From a virus: a DNA stretch of 64,000 nt. The position numbers and the translations under genes were made by a program. Positions within the stretch are counted from its first letter, which is position 1. Every line of letters begins with the position of its first letter. A model generated the notes under the pieces. That model was not told the origin of the DNA and did no database searches. It worked only from the letters and a program-made list of their open reading frames with translations. Positions 8,032-15,612 of this stretch are shown one piece after another. Where the stretch lies: positions 1-64,000 of IMG/VR virus record IMGVR_UViG_3300026116_000005; one strand, 5' to 3'.

Positions 8032-8513
8032 TTTTTCTCAAACTTTTTGTGAATCCAGTCTTTCTCGGAGTGCATCATGGCGTAGGTCATTTTCTCGCTA
8101 TCGCCTTTTACTATAAGGAAATCAGCGCAACCCATTTCCGACATATTCATGAGCGACATTTCTATGCCTAGATCGCGAAGATTTTTCTCCCATTTAGAAC
8201 CTACCTCGATCTCCGGGCCATGCATGACGGCGTGCCGCCACATTTTACGATCCTCGCCTCCCCATGGGTCTGTGTTAGCGCCTCCGTAGGTACGAACGCG
8301 AAATATCAAGTGCCATGTCTCCGGCTCTCCGTCATAACGCCAGAGCTGAGATAAAATATCTCCGCCGTACTTGGTGATGGCTCCTGGCCTTGTATATACA
8401 AATCCGAGGCCATAGTAATACCGGCCTGGCACAGAGACCATACAGTTATAGTTCGCAGGAAGAGCTGCCATTTCTTCCGGCGTCATATCCAGAATACTTT
8501 TTTCAGTCTTCAT
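8028..8513 (-). CDS. Hypothetical protein
   Basis: A 161-residue soluble protein with an aromatic beta-rich core (RYYYGLGFVYTRPG, ETWHLIFRVRTYGG) and a helical end. It lacks recognisable catalytic motifs. The stop overlaps the next start as ATGA and its own start lies inside the upstream gene's end by 11 bases, so it is translationally coupled on both sides. Confidence 0.65.
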   Translation of the reverse strand: MKTEKSILDMTPEEMAALPANYNCMVSVPGRYYYGLGFVYTRPGAITKYGGDILSQLWRYDGEPETWHLIFRVRTYGGANTDPWGGEDRKMWRHAVMHGPEIEVGSKWEKNLRDLGIEMSLMNMSEMGCADFLIVKGDSEKMTYAMMHSEKDWIHKKFEKK

Positions 8514-8865
8514 TGTTAATCTCTTTTATGGCAGACTTAACAAAGTCCGATACCGACATGCCTTTCTTCCATGCGAGGTAATTAGCGGAGAACCGAGTGT
8601 GGGTCATGTCGATGATCTCTTCGCCTCGACCGAGGAGGAAATTTTGCCACGGCTCAAAATTCCCATTGGCAACGTCGGCCTTTACCTTCTGAAAAAGATG
8701 AATCAGCCCGTCAATATCCGCAATAGTTCTATGTTTTAGAATTTCGTCGGTTACGACCTGCTCACTCTCTTTTTCCACCCTTTCCTTATCCTCGGTGCTC
8801 ATGGCCGAGATTTGCTTACTCAAGATTTCGCCGAGTGTCTTATTGTTATTCACGAGGGATTTCAT
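8503..8865 (-). CDS. Hypothetical helical protein
   Basis: The 120 residues are almost entirely helix-forming and charged (KERVEKESEQVVTDEIL, DGLIHLFQKVKADV). No motif is recognised. It overlaps both neighbours (20 bases upstream, 11 downstream). Confidence 0.6.
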   Translation of the reverse strand: MKSLVNNNKTLGEILSKQISAMSTEDKERVEKESEQVVTDEILKHRTIADIDGLIHLFQKVKADVANGNFEPWQNFLLGRGEEIIDMTHTRFSANYLAWKKGMSVSDFVKSAIKEINNED

Positions 8866-9283
8866 TGGAAGTCCTGAGCATAAGGACGGGCGTTTTAGTT
8901 TTAATCCACAGCTCGGCCTCTTTGAAGTGCTTCGCGGGAACGTTTTCTAGGGCCTCTCCTACCGTTTTGGCTGGATAGAGACGGCCTTTCTTCGAGGCGT
9001 TGTAGTCATAGACCGCGCGGAAGATTCGGTCCTGAGTTGTCGCGGGGCTCTCGTTATCTGGAATCTGAAGCACCCAGCCCGAGAAGTCCGCTTTCTTGGG
9101 AAGCTTTTCATCGGAGTCTGAGATCAAGATGACGAACTGCTTTTTCAGCGCGGGCGGCTTCTCTTCTTCGGCCTCCGCCTGCGTAAGCATATTCATCTCC
9201 TCGACAACTTGCCGAAGTAGCTTTGGTTCGAGCTGATTTTTCTTCAGGATTTCAGCGACCTTATTAACCTCGATCTTAGGCAT
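8846..9283 (-). CDS. Hypothetical protein
   Basis: The 145 residues start with a coiled-coil-like charged segment (IEVNKVAEILKKNQLEPKLLRQ) followed by an alpha/beta-looking part (QFVILISDSDEKLPKKADFSGWVLQIP). The second part resembles no family I can name. The start lies within the stop region of a small upstream gene (8-base overlap). Confidence 0.6.
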   Translation of the reverse strand: MPKIEVNKVAEILKKNQLEPKLLRQVVEEMNMLTQAEAEEEKPPALKKQFVILISDSDEKLPKKADFSGWVLQIPDNESPATTQDRIFRAVYDYNASKKGRLYPAKTVGEALENVPAKHFKEAELWIKTKTPVLMLRTSNEIPRE

Positions 9284-9449
9284 TTTCTTTCGCGTCTAAG
9301 GTTTTCTCTAGGACGCGAATCGCCTTGGCCACGACCTCTCCTTGAGAGTTCACGCCGAGGCGCGTGCGAAGCTTTTTGATTTTTGCCTTCACCATATTGG
9401 GGAGCTGGCAGTTGAACTGATTTGGATTCTGGACTTGTTTAGCTGTCAT
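9276..9449 (-). CDS. Small ribbon-helix-helix-like protein
   Basis: A 57-residue protein begins MTAKQVQNPNQFNCQLPN and continues as a basic double helix (MVKAKIKKLRTRLGV, then GEVVAKAIRVLEKTL). The strand-helix-helix pattern and size fit RHH regulators. The coding frame is closed, starts at ATG 9449 and overlaps the next gene by eight bases. It may be a DNA-binding regulator of the leftward operon. Confidence 0.5.
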   Translation of the reverse strand: MTAKQVQNPNQFNCQLPNMVKAKIKKLRTRLGVNSQGEVVAKAIRVLEKTLDAKENA

Positions 9450-9473
9450 GTCTTTGGGTTTATAGTTTATGAC

Positions 9474-9830
9474 TCAGTAAGCTTTTCCATGAAGACGCTC
9501 GCGCGTCGCGTTGAACTTCATCTTCGCAACCAGGGCTTCGGCCACGCGGTAATTGTGACCTCCAGCCAGGTCCATAATTCTGACGATCACATCAGCCAGC
9601 TCGGCCTCGATGCCAGAGAACTCAGGCACCTTATCGTCGGGTGGATTGCCGTGCCGGGATGCTTCCAACGCCTCCGAAAGCTCGGAGTGCATGAGAGCAA
9701 TCGCCTCGCCTTCGTTGCGAGGCTTATCCCAAAATCCCTTTTCCACTGCGTTTTGGTGCGCCTTTTTCTGGATCGCGTTGAAAGCAATAATGAAGGCCTC
9801 TTCGGCTGTCGTTTGATCGGGTGATGACAT
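9474..9830 (-). CDS. MazG-like nucleotide pyrophosphohydrolase
   Basis: The 118-residue all-alpha protein has EAIALMHSELSEALEA and, about 30 residues later, EAELADVIVRIMDLA. These are the paired helices whose Glu/Asp residues bind Mg2+ in MazG-type NTP pyrophosphohydrolases. Phage MazG enzymes hydrolyse NTPs or alarmones and can adjust host metabolism or clean the nucleotide pool. The acidic ladder is complete. Confidence 0.8.
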   Translation of the reverse strand: MSSPDQTTAEEAFIIAFNAIQKKAHQNAVEKGFWDKPRNEGEAIALMHSELSEALEASRHGNPPDDKVPEFSGIEAELADVIVRIMDLAGGHNYRVAEALVAKMKFNATRERLHGKAY

Positions 9831-9831
9831 T

Positions 9832-10062
9832 TTAACGGATTAACGGTTGTGGGTATCGACGTATCAGGATTTCCAATACATCATCAGGAGAAAGTGATTC
9901 GTGGGCATAGACAGCCCATCTTCCTAACGGGGTGAAATAGTACCTCTCGCGGATCACGTTTTTACCACCAGCTTCAAACAGCTCGGTGGCGTGTTGGCCA
10001 TCAGGGATGCGAATCCTTCGGCCATCGTGTGTGCCTCCCACAAAGAGGGTAAGATTTTCCAT
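9832..10062 (-). CDS. Small conserved phage protein
   Basis: The likely start MENLTLFVGGTHDGRR at 10062 gives 76 residues. FVGGxxDGRRxxxPDG followed by a strand with YYF is a pattern I have seen in many short phage proteins without known function. An upstream in-frame start at 10104 would run through the hairpin 10069-10101 and is less likely. Confidence 0.65.
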   Translation of the reverse strand: MENLTLFVGGTHDGRRIRIPDGQHATELFEAGGKNVIRERYYFTPLGRWAVYAHESLSPDDVLEILIRRYPQPLIR

Positions 10063-10068
10063 AAATGG

Positions 10069-10101
10069 CTCCGCGCGCCGGTTAGGGCGGGACGCGCGGA
10101 G
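10069..10101. promoter_or_regulatory. GC-rich hairpin just upstream of a start codon
   Basis: CTCCGCGCG (10069-10077) and CGCGCGGAG (10093-10101) are perfect reverse complements. On the minus strand the hairpin sits between the AAA+ gene and the start at 10062 with only six bases to the ATG. It lacks a T-run, so it is more likely an mRNA-processing, stability or translation-control element than a terminator. Confidence 0.5.
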
Positions 10102-10137
10102 CACGCTTCAAAACGGGCAGGCTCTTAACCTTTGCAG

Positions 10138-11589
10138 TCAGATGCCAAGACGATTGGCAATTTGTTCGCCCTGGATTTTCAGTGGGTCCAGGTTGTATTC
10201 GCGCAGCGCGTTGATATGGCCGAGTAATTTCTCATCTGGCGTCTCAGGGCGCGTATTGAGAAGCTGGACGTGCTTTGCGACCGACTGCGCGGCAAGAAGA
10301 AGATCGTCGGCAGTCACTTTGCCAATGATGTTCGCACTCCCTGTGCGATGGATCGCGTATCGCTTAGCCTTGCTCACGGCCTCGCAGATGAAGGCAGGAA
10401 CCAGGCCAGCAAGAGCTTCCCCGACCTTGGTGAGGTCTTCGCCCTGCTTCAAATTTTCGCCGCCGTAAACGCGAACAAATTCCATCGCGGTGTCGGCTTC
10501 CGGGGCGGCAAAAGTGATAACCGAGTCGATACGGCCAGCGCGCAGGAAAGATGGCTCGATGTCGTCAGGCTTGTTGGTCGTGAGGATCGTAATGATCGGA
10601 GCGTCCTTCGTGTCCACGCCGTCAATCGTATTGAGGAGATCGTTCATATCCTCGTCACGCTCGCTCACCACGGTGTCGATGTCCTCAGCGAAGATCACCG
10701 CTGGAGCGTACATCTTGGCCAGGCGAAGGCCTTCGGCGAGTTGGTTGGCGCGCTTCAGATAGATGAACGTCCAGCCGTTATCGACCGACTTTTTCGCGAT
10801 GCACTTTGCCGTCATCGTCTTGCCCACGCCGAACGTGCCTTTGAGGAGAGCACCATGCTTGATAGGAATGCCATTCTTTCGGCATTCTTCCGTGTGCTCG
10901 ATCAGCATGAAAATGGAGGTCTCCAGCTCGAATTTTGTGATCTTGTTAAGGATTAGGTTCGTATTGCTTAACTCCATGAATTTCGGGGCGTCGCTCACTG
11001 GATCGAAGCCCTCATCCTCAAGGAGCCATTCAAGGTCAACCTGGATTGCTTGCCCGCGATAGATCGACTTTGCTCGCAGCAATTCTTTCGTGCGCTCGAT
11101 CACGGTCTGAACTTCCCGCTCAAACATGCGGCGCACTTCGCCGTTAATCACGATGGCAGCAGAACTAAATTCAGCGCGGAGCCATCCGCCTTCCCACTTA
11201 GGAGGCATCATTTGGCCGTAGGGCGCAGACTCGATGCCGGTGGGTGTCGCTACTTCAATGAAGACCGGCGGAGCGGACTCGCGGCCAAATAAACCCTCCT
11301 TAAAATTCTGGAGATCGGTGAAACCATAGATTTCACGGAAGGCGCGAGAGAGGGCAATGAGTCCGTCCAGCGGATAGCACTCAATTGTGCTGTGGATTTT
11401 AACAACTGTCATCTCCGCCTTTTCTTGGCGGTCAATCCACACCTTCGCGTCCTTATAGGTCATCCCCTCAGGGAGAAGGATTTTGTCGCCCTGATGAATA
11501 ACCGGAACGGGCTCCTTCAAGTTTTCTTGGGCAGTCATCACTTCGTTAATCAGTTTGCCGACAGCCATAGCAGCGTTTTGAACAGGCAT
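10138..11589 (-). CDS. AAA+ ATPase
   Basis: The 483-residue protein has a 200-residue N-terminal region of unknown fold and one AAA+ module: Walker A GTFGVGKT (251-258), Walker B VIFAED (298-303), sensor-1 in TILTTN (N339) and arginine-finger region FLRAGRID (349-355). This matches FtsH/CDC48-like ATPases without a protease domain, so it probably remodels proteins. I chose ATG 11589 (leader CCCAAAAAACAAA) over 11661 because the upstream extension is low-quality sequence and covers an inverted repeat. Confidence 0.85.
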   Translation of the reverse strand: MPVQNAAMAVGKLINEVMTAQENLKEPVPVIHQGDKILLPEGMTYKDAKVWIDRQEKAEMTVVKIHSTIECYPLDGLIALSRAFREIYGFTDLQNFKEGLFGRESAPPVFIEVATPTGIESAPYGQMMPPKWEGGWLRAEFSSAAIVINGEVRRMFEREVQTVIERTKELLRAKSIYRGQAIQVDLEWLLEDEGFDPVSDAPKFMELSNTNLILNKITKFELETSIFMLIEHTEECRKNGIPIKHGALLKGTFGVGKTMTAKCIAKKSVDNGWTFIYLKRANQLAEGLRLAKMYAPAVIFAEDIDTVVSERDEDMNDLLNTIDGVDTKDAPIITILTTNKPDDIEPSFLRAGRIDSVITFAAPEADTAMEFVRVYGGENLKQGEDLTKVGEALAGLVPAFICEAVSKAKRYAIHRTGSANIIGKVTADDLLLAAQSVAKHVQLLNTRPETPDEKLLGHINALREYNLDPLKIQGEQIANRLGI

Positions 11590-11650
11590 TTTGTTTTTTG
11601 GGTTATGTTTTGTGTGGGGACTACGCCCCAGGAAATCTAGCGAGGTCGCA

Positions 11651-11689
11651 AGAAAAGTCATCGAACTAATGTGCTGTCCAGACTTTTCT
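11651..11689. repeat. 9-bp inverted repeat upstream of the AAA+ gene
   Basis: AGAAAAGTC (11651-11659) and GACTTTTCT (11681-11689) are perfect reverse complements separated by 21 bases. They lie 62-100 bases upstream of the AAA+ start and just after the preceding gene. The spacing suits a repressor operator or a long-loop hairpin. Confidence 0.45.
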
Positions 11690-11704
11690 ATAAAAAACTA
11701 TAAT

Positions 11705-11941
11705 TTAAGGAAAGAGCGAAGAGGTGATCGCAGCCACTAGAGCTATAAGACCGATGAAGTAAAAAACATTGACCGTGTACGCCAGGGCAACCGTTGACTT
11801 CACTCTGTCTTCCGGCTCGCCCCCAAGGTCGACCACCAGGCCCACGCATGGCAGTGGGAAGAATTGAAGGCGCTTGATGCTCGGGTTCCAGCGGACACCG
11901 ATAAAGCAGTGTGAGAGGGAGAATATAAACCAGGCTTTCAT
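11705..11941 (-). CDS. Small membrane protein
   Basis: The 78 residues begin MKAWFIFSLSHCFIGVRW, then PLPCVGLVVDLG, and end in a strong membrane helix (FYFIGLIALVAAITSSL). The WFIFSLSHCFIGVRW pattern recurs in phage proteins of unknown function as far as I recall. The leader is A-rich. It is divergent from the gene at 12008. Confidence 0.65.
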   Translation of the reverse strand: MKAWFIFSLSHCFIGVRWNPSIKRLQFFPLPCVGLVVDLGGEPEDRVKSTVALAYTVNVFYFIGLIALVAAITSSLFP

Positions 11942-12007
11942 TTTGTTTGGTTGTTTTGGGTATTCGCGGTTGCGGTTGGTGGCTCGCCTGCTCTACCGTT
12001 GCAGACG

Positions 12008-12439
12008 ATGAAAGATCAAACCTGGCGTCAGCATTTCGGGTCGCTGGATCGCCCGGTCACTACCCGAGACCTGTTAATTGTCGCCGAGCTTTTGTTCTCG
12101 GCTATAGAAGAAGCGAAGACACATATCATGGCATCCATTGACGATCTGATTAGCGAAGTGAATGACGAGACCACCGTGACTGATAGCGTGGTGACTCTCT
12201 TGAACAACATTGAGACTCAACTAAAGAACGCGCTGGCGAACTCCGTACCGCCAGCCGTTGCTCAGAAAATCGACCAGGCCTTTGCGACCTTGAAGGCCAA
12301 CAAGCAGAAGCTCGCCGATGCGATCACGGCTAACACCCCAGTCGATAATGGCGGCGGAGACCAAAATACCGACACGGAGTCGGGCGGTGTTGACGGCGGC
12401 GACGCTGGTGATACTGGTTCGTCTAACGCTTCGGCGTAA
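12008..12439 (+). CDS. Hypothetical coiled-coil protein with acidic Gly-rich tail
   Basis: From ATG 12008 the frame encodes 143 residues. A later ATG at 12128 gives MASIDDLISEVNDET and 103 residues, which resembles the usual start of this small phage family (helix, then TLLNNIETQLKNAL, then ADAITANTP). The C-terminus is Gly/Asp/Asn-rich. It is an isolated rightward gene inside the leftward operon and ends at its own terminator. Function unknown. Confidence 0.65.
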   Translation: MKDQTWRQHFGSLDRPVTTRDLLIVAELLFSAIEEAKTHIMASIDDLISEVNDETTVTDSVVTLLNNIETQLKNALANSVPPAVAQKIDQAFATLKANKQKLADAITANTPVDNGGGDQNTDTESGGVDGGDAGDTGSSNASA

Positions 12440-12456
12440 TTGGTTTCCAAGGGTCA

Positions 12457-12499
12457 AAAGGCGCAGGTGGGTTATCCCGCTTGCGCCTTTCTTTTTATT
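12457..12499 (+). terminator. Intrinsic terminator, usable from both sides
   Basis: AAAGGCGCA (12457-12465) pairs with TGCGCCTTT (12482-12490), and GGG/CCC can extend the stem inward. CTTTTTATT follows on the plus strand, ending the gene at 12439. The reverse reading has TTTT after the stem and lies just beyond the stop of the leftward gene at 12495. Confidence 0.85.
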
Positions 12500-12809
12500 C
12501 AGTCGATTTCTTTTGGTAGCAAGCAGTGGCGTCAAAGAGATGCCAAACCCCTGCGTGGTGCGTGGCGACGGTGGCGTTGTATTCGGCGAATTTATATTCG
12601 GGAGGCAGGCCTACACCAGTGGGCATCACGAGATAGTGTTTATTCATGGTTGCTGGCACCTCGGTTTCCACGAGCATCCACGCCACAAGCGTATCACCCT
12701 CGACTCCCGCTGTCATAAACATGGATTCATTCGGGACGGCCAGCTCCATGATGAGCGGGGGCGGATTTACGGTTAGAGAGCAGATAGGGTATTTGTAAAC
12801 GATCCTCAT
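12495..12809 (-). CDS. Hypothetical protein
   Basis: The start MRIVYKYPI at 12809 overlaps the upstream stop as ATGA and gives 104 residues. The sequence is beta-rich (PLIMELAVPNES, TLVAWMLVETEV) with a His-rich end. Family unknown. An upstream ATG at 12875 would run through the neighbouring gene and is unlikely. Confidence 0.65.
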   Translation of the reverse strand: MRIVYKYPICSLTVNPPPLIMELAVPNESMFMTAGVEGDTLVAWMLVETEVPATMNKHYLVMPTGVGLPPEYKFAEYNATVATHHAGVWHLFDATACYQKKSTE

Positions 12810-12976
12810 TCCTTGGGCTCCTCTAGTTTCTTTTTGAAGCGAAGTAGCGACTCGAAAACTTCGGGATCGAGACAAATCCGATTCCTGGGATCGTCTGGAT
12901 AGCCATTGTTCGTCGTGAGGACGATGTGATAGCCGTCGAAATCCGCGTAAACGGAATCTCCAAGATACTCAGGCAT
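12806..12976 (-). CDS. Small acidic protein
   Basis: A 56-residue frame begins MPEYLGDSVYADFDGYHI and ends LRFKKKLEEPKE. It starts directly after the A-rich leader GTATCCAAAAAATAAATAC and overlaps the next gene by ATGA. YADFDGYHIVLTTNNG is the kind of short conserved phage protein often seen without function. Coupling on the downstream side supports it being real. Confidence 0.65.
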   Translation of the reverse strand: MPEYLGDSVYADFDGYHIVLTTNNGYPDDPRNRICLDPEVFESLLRFKKKLEEPKE

Positions 12977-12995
12977 GTATTTATTTTTTGGATAC
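12977..12995 (-). promoter_or_regulatory. A-rich leader element, copy 1
   Basis: The minus strand reads GTATCCAAAAAATAAATAC directly before the ATG at 12976. The same 19-mer occurs before the ERF gene and, with one change, before the gene at 15868 and on the plus strand at 22164. It has no Shine-Dalgarno sequence. Here it overlaps the last codons of the upstream gene. Confidence 0.6.
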
Positions 12996-13154
12996 TTTAC
13001 TTGGGGCCTTCTTCACAAGGCCCTGCTGGATGAAAACGTGTTCGATGGCCTCTCCCTGCGAATAGCGGCGCAGGTTGGACTTCATCAGCGTGTGCTGAAT
13101 CTCCGTGAGAGCAGCATAAACGTTATCATGGATTTGAACCGTGATCTTTTTCAT
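12981..13154 (-). CDS. Small ribbon-helix-helix-like protein
   Basis: The 57-residue frame starts MKKITVQIHDNVYAALTEIQ at 13154. A strand with alternating ITVQI, then two helices and a basic end, fits an RHH regulator or antitoxin-like protein. The last codons (KVSKK) are formed by the A-rich leader of the following gene. An upstream start at 13247 is less plausible because it would overlap the neighbouring frame heavily. Confidence 0.5.
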   Translation of the reverse strand: MKKITVQIHDNVYAALTEIQHTLMKSNLRRYSQGEAIEHVFIQQGLVKKAPSKVSKK

Positions 13155-13359
13155 AAAATGAAAGGCGCTGCCGAAGCAGGGCGTTCTCCGCCTCAAGCTC
13201 GAAGACTTCATTGAACTCCGCGAGTTCAAGCGCGTCATGCAGCGCACTCTCGGCCTGAAGGATGTTGCGGGCGTACTCCCGAGTCGCTGACGTGTAACTC
13301 CCGTGACCCGCCGCCACAGCGTTCAGCCATGGATCGCTGATGCAGTCATCAAACTTCAC
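13126..13359 (-). CDS. Small coiled-coil protein
   Basis: I favour the GTG at 13359, which overlaps the upstream gene by 11 bases and gives 77 residues ending in a heptad-like segment (ELEAENALLRQRLSFYEKD). ATG codons further upstream (13434, 13569) would overlap the cysteine-cluster gene by 86 bases or more. Family unknown. Confidence 0.5.
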   Translation of the reverse strand: MKFDDCISDPWLNAVAAGHGSYTSATREYARNILQAESALHDALELAEFNEVFELEAENALLRQRLSFYEKDHGSNP

Positions 13360-13735
13360 CCTTTGGAGAACTCTCAGCAGAAACCGGACTATGTGCCGGA
13401 ATCTTTTCGGCTCTATCGAGAAGATCGAAGGCATCTCTCTCTGAGAGGAATTTCTTTGGAGTGCAACCAAACGGGCACCGCATTCCTTTGACAGCTCCGA
13501 AGAGGCGGCAGATGAGGGGCCTGTCTTGATAGATTGAGCAGCGTCCATGAGAGAGCTTATCGCAAACAAGGCCCATCGCCTCAGGCGGTGAGCCGTGTTT
13601 TTCGGTTATGATTTTTTCTTCGATTGGTGAGCAAGGGATAATGCTGCAATTCTGGTAGCACAATCCCTTGCAGTTGACTTCGGGCACCTGTTTATAGATG
13701 GCCCGAAGTTTTTCAATGGGTTGCGCGGAAGACAT
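13349..13735 (-). CDS. YkgJ-like cysteine-cluster protein
   Basis: The 128-residue frame starts MSSAQPIEKLRAIYKQ. Cysteines appear as NCKGLCYQNCSIIPC, then CDKLSHGRCSIYQDRPLICRLFG, then CPFGC. This is the YkgJ/zinc- or iron-cluster pattern (CxxxC, C...C.iY..RP..CR). Such proteins are thought to bind Zn or Fe-S and their role is unclear. The longer start at 13837 would duplicate the upstream gene's coding region. Confidence 0.75.
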   Translation of the reverse strand: MSSAQPIEKLRAIYKQVPEVNCKGLCYQNCSIIPCSPIEEKIITEKHGSPPEAMGLVCDKLSHGRCSIYQDRPLICRLFGAVKGMRCPFGCTPKKFLSERDAFDLLDRAEKIPAHSPVSAESSPKGEV

Positions 13736-14054
13736 CCAGGAGGATAGCAGCCGCGCCCGCGATAAAGCCGAACGCGAAATACTTCCACGCGCGGCGGGTT
13801 GAGCCATGAGCCCGCATAGCAGTCCAGCGGAGATCATAAGCCGAGAGTAGGGGTGAGTCCTCCCGGCCCTTGATCGCAGCGACCTCTTGAGGGCTCATGG
13901 CGTCGGAAAAGTTGACTACCCGCTGTATTGTCCAGCGCGTACTCATCACCGATTTCCAGTCGGTGTTTTTAGAAAATGGAACTCGCGGCGCAGCGGGACC
14001 GTAATCCTGTGGGCCACGAGAAATATATCGTTCTGTCATGGTCGTGTCCTTCAT
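13713..14054 (-). CDS. Hypothetical protein with one membrane helix
   Basis: The 113 residues are mostly polar (IKGREDSPLLSAYDLRW) and end in a hydrophobic helix (FAFGFIAGAAAILLDVF). The start at 14054 follows an A-rich leader (TTAAAAAACC). It overlaps the next gene by 23 bases. Family unknown; it is probably tail-anchored in the inner membrane. Confidence 0.6.
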   Translation of the reverse strand: MKDTTMTERYISRGPQDYGPAAPRVPFSKNTDWKSVMSTRWTIQRVVNFSDAMSPQEVAAIKGREDSPLLSAYDLRWTAMRAHGSTRRAWKYFAFGFIAGAAAILLDVFRATH

Positions 14055-14069
14055 GGTTTTTTAAGAACG

Positions 14070-14294
14070 TTAGTCGTTCTTGTGATATGCGTCGCCGATC
14101 TTGCCGAAGAGCCCGGTGGCGAACGCCTCAACAGCGGGCTTCATGTGTTCTGCGATGTGGACGTAAGTGAAGAATGCGAAGCATCCAGCACAACCTACAG
14201 CCGCCCACGCGCAGACCTTGATGAAGTGTGTATTGATTTTGATTTCAATCACCTTCACTCCAGGGGCCTTCTTCTTTTTATTCTTGGCGGTCAT
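14070..14294 (-). CDS. Small membrane protein
   Basis: The 74-residue protein has a Lys-rich N-terminus, a membrane helix (KVCAWAAVGCAGCFAFF) and a polar C-terminus. Unlike most genes here it has a clear Shine-Dalgarno site (AAAGGA, about six bases before the ATG). Family unknown. Confidence 0.6.
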   Translation of the reverse strand: MTAKNKKKKAPGVKVIEIKINTHFIKVCAWAAVGCAGCFAFFTYVHIAEHMKPAVEAFATGLFGKIGDAYHKND

Positions 14295-14503
14295 AGGATT
14301 CCTTTCTTTGAGTTTCTACTCACCATCAAAGCTGGCGAAGCTGGCAAAACTGGTAAAGGAAAAACCAGGCGATTTTGGAATCCCCGACTAACCATCAGAA
14401 ACCCTTCAGGTAAAACCTTAGCAACTATTGCTTGGCCTACTGAAAAAATCGGCTTACCCGTGCGCTGATTCCTTAGGGATAATTGAATCGATCCCGGCGC
14501 AGT

Positions 14504-14896
14504 TTACACCAGTCCACACGGATCGGGCTGCGTCGGGCTTTCTCCCTCGCGCGTGCCAATGGCTGCTTTGGCAAATGCGGCCAGACCCTTCGCGCATTCG
14601 GCGTCGGACGTGTAAAGCTCGCTGCGTGCTTCGTAGCTGTCTATGATATTTTGGTGTAGAGCCCGCAGCCGCGCGTTGTCGGCATTCACTTTAATTAGCT
14701 TCTCGCCCCCTTGATAAGCGAGATCACGGAAGCGGCTAAGGTCTTTCTGAAGCTCCGCGATTCGCTGGCTCGCGGCGGTGAGCTGGGCCTCTGCATTGCA
14801 CGCGCGTTCTACTTGGTGGCAGAACTGCTCGACGTGCCAATCAGTGAGTGGTCTGCCAGAGCGCACCCAATCAATTAAGTCACGAGATGCGGACAT
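14504..14896 (-). CDS. Hypothetical coiled-coil protein
   Basis: The 130 residues include a long heptad-rich helix (AEAQLTAASQRIAELQKDLSRF) typical of coiled coils, then a Gly/Pro-rich end. It overlaps the upstream gene by 17 bases. About 200 bases downstream, before the next gene, no convincing gene is seen. Function unknown. Confidence 0.6.
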   Translation of the reverse strand: MSASRDLIDWVRSGRPLTDWHVEQFCHQVERACNAEAQLTAASQRIAELQKDLSRFRDLAYQGGEKLIKVNADNARLRALHQNIIDSYEARSELYTSDAECAKGLAAFAKAAIGTREGESPTQPDPCGLV

Positions 14897-15104
14897 ATCT
14901 GGTTTTCTCTTTCTGTTTTTTGGTGAGCTTGAGCCATCGCTCGATTATCTTCTGATCCTTGCTGGTGAATCTTCGGGCGGACGACTCACCATTTTTCTTG
15001 CAAAGAAAAGGCCCAAGATAGGGGTGCCACTCAAAGATCAACCCTTCGAAATTATAGGTGTCGCCCATCCTAAAGATGGCACACGCCATTTTAAACGTGG
15101 TCAT
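14880..15104 (-). CDS. Hypothetical protein
   Basis: The ATG at 15104 overlaps the upstream stop as ATGA and gives 74 residues. GDTYNFEGLIFEWHPYLG and a basic helical end (KIIERWLKLTKKQKEK) are the main features. Internal ATGs at 15089 and 15068 are alternatives. Confidence 0.6.
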   Translation of the reverse strand: MTTFKMACAIFRMGDTYNFEGLIFEWHPYLGPFLCKKNGESSARRFTSKDQKIIERWLKLTKKQKEKTRYVRIS

Positions 15105-15313
15105 ATTTCAGTGAGGTCAGAAAGTGCGCATACGTAAGGCATGGCGTGAGGGCGTCGCACCATCGCGTAACCTTCGGCTACGGCCATAACGCGAACCACC
15201 CAGGACTCATGTTTATATACATGTCCTTCCTCCTTATTGTGCCTGACCCAGGTTTTCCGATTGTACGTCATTTTCTTGCCCGGCTTCACCACCTCCCCAG
15301 GTAGTCCAGCCAT
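15101..15313 (-). CDS. Small conserved phage protein
   Basis: The favoured ATG at 15313 gives 70 residues (MAGLPGEVVKPGKKMTYNRK); a second ATG at 15271 is possible. The end WVVRVMAVAEGYAMVRRP with MPYVCALSDL is a beta-barrel-like pattern I have seen in other short phage proteins. It overlaps the upstream gene by 80 bases. Confidence 0.65.
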   Translation of the reverse strand: MAGLPGEVVKPGKKMTYNRKTWVRHNKEEGHVYKHESWVVRVMAVAEGYAMVRRPHAMPYVCALSDLTEI

Positions 15314-15485
15314 GGATGGCAGAGATTTCATCAAGGGCGTCCGCAGCAGTTTGCGCTGCCGTGATTTGGTTGAGGTGAGAGCTGCGCGCTTTGATTCGCT
15401 CAAGGGCCTTGACGGCGACAATGAGAGATCGGGCGCACTTACTGAGTTTGAAAAGTTCACTGGATGGTTCGTTTTGATCGGGCAT
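15234..15485 (-). CDS. Hypothetical helical protein
   Basis: The 83 residues form a helical bundle-like sequence (KCARSLIVAVKALERIKA, AAQTAADALDEISAI) with a Gly/Trp-rich end. It overlaps both neighbours, by 29 and 80 bases. No family recognised. Confidence 0.55.
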   Translation of the reverse strand: MPDQNEPSSELFKLSKCARSLIVAVKALERIKARSSHLNQITAAQTAADALDEISAIHGWTTWGGGEAGQENDVQSENLGQAQ

Positions 15486-15612
15486 AAACTATAATGGTGA
15501 GCCACTGGGCGAAGACGAATATCCAGCACGCCGCAGGCTTGCCCATGCGGCTCGCCGTGAAGGCCAGCGCAGAGCAAGCGGTGAGCGTGATGAAATAAAC
15601 CTTCCTACTCAT
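15457..15612 (-). CDS. Small membrane protein
   Basis: The frame from ATG 15612 encodes 51 residues with two hydrophobic segments (VYFITLTACSALAFTA, CWIFVFAQWLTIIVYA). The start overlaps the upstream stop by eight bases. It could be a holin-like or accessory membrane protein; the size is small for a holin. Confidence 0.5.
   Translation of the reverse strand: MSRKVYFITLTACSALAFTASRMGKPAACWIFVFAQWLTIIVYARSKRTIQ

Noticed and set aside
14295-14503. Two short plus-strand frames between small membrane-protein genes
   Set aside because: Both are alternate readings of the same KLAKLAKL-type repetitive stretch, lack a good start context and lie opposite a leftward operon.
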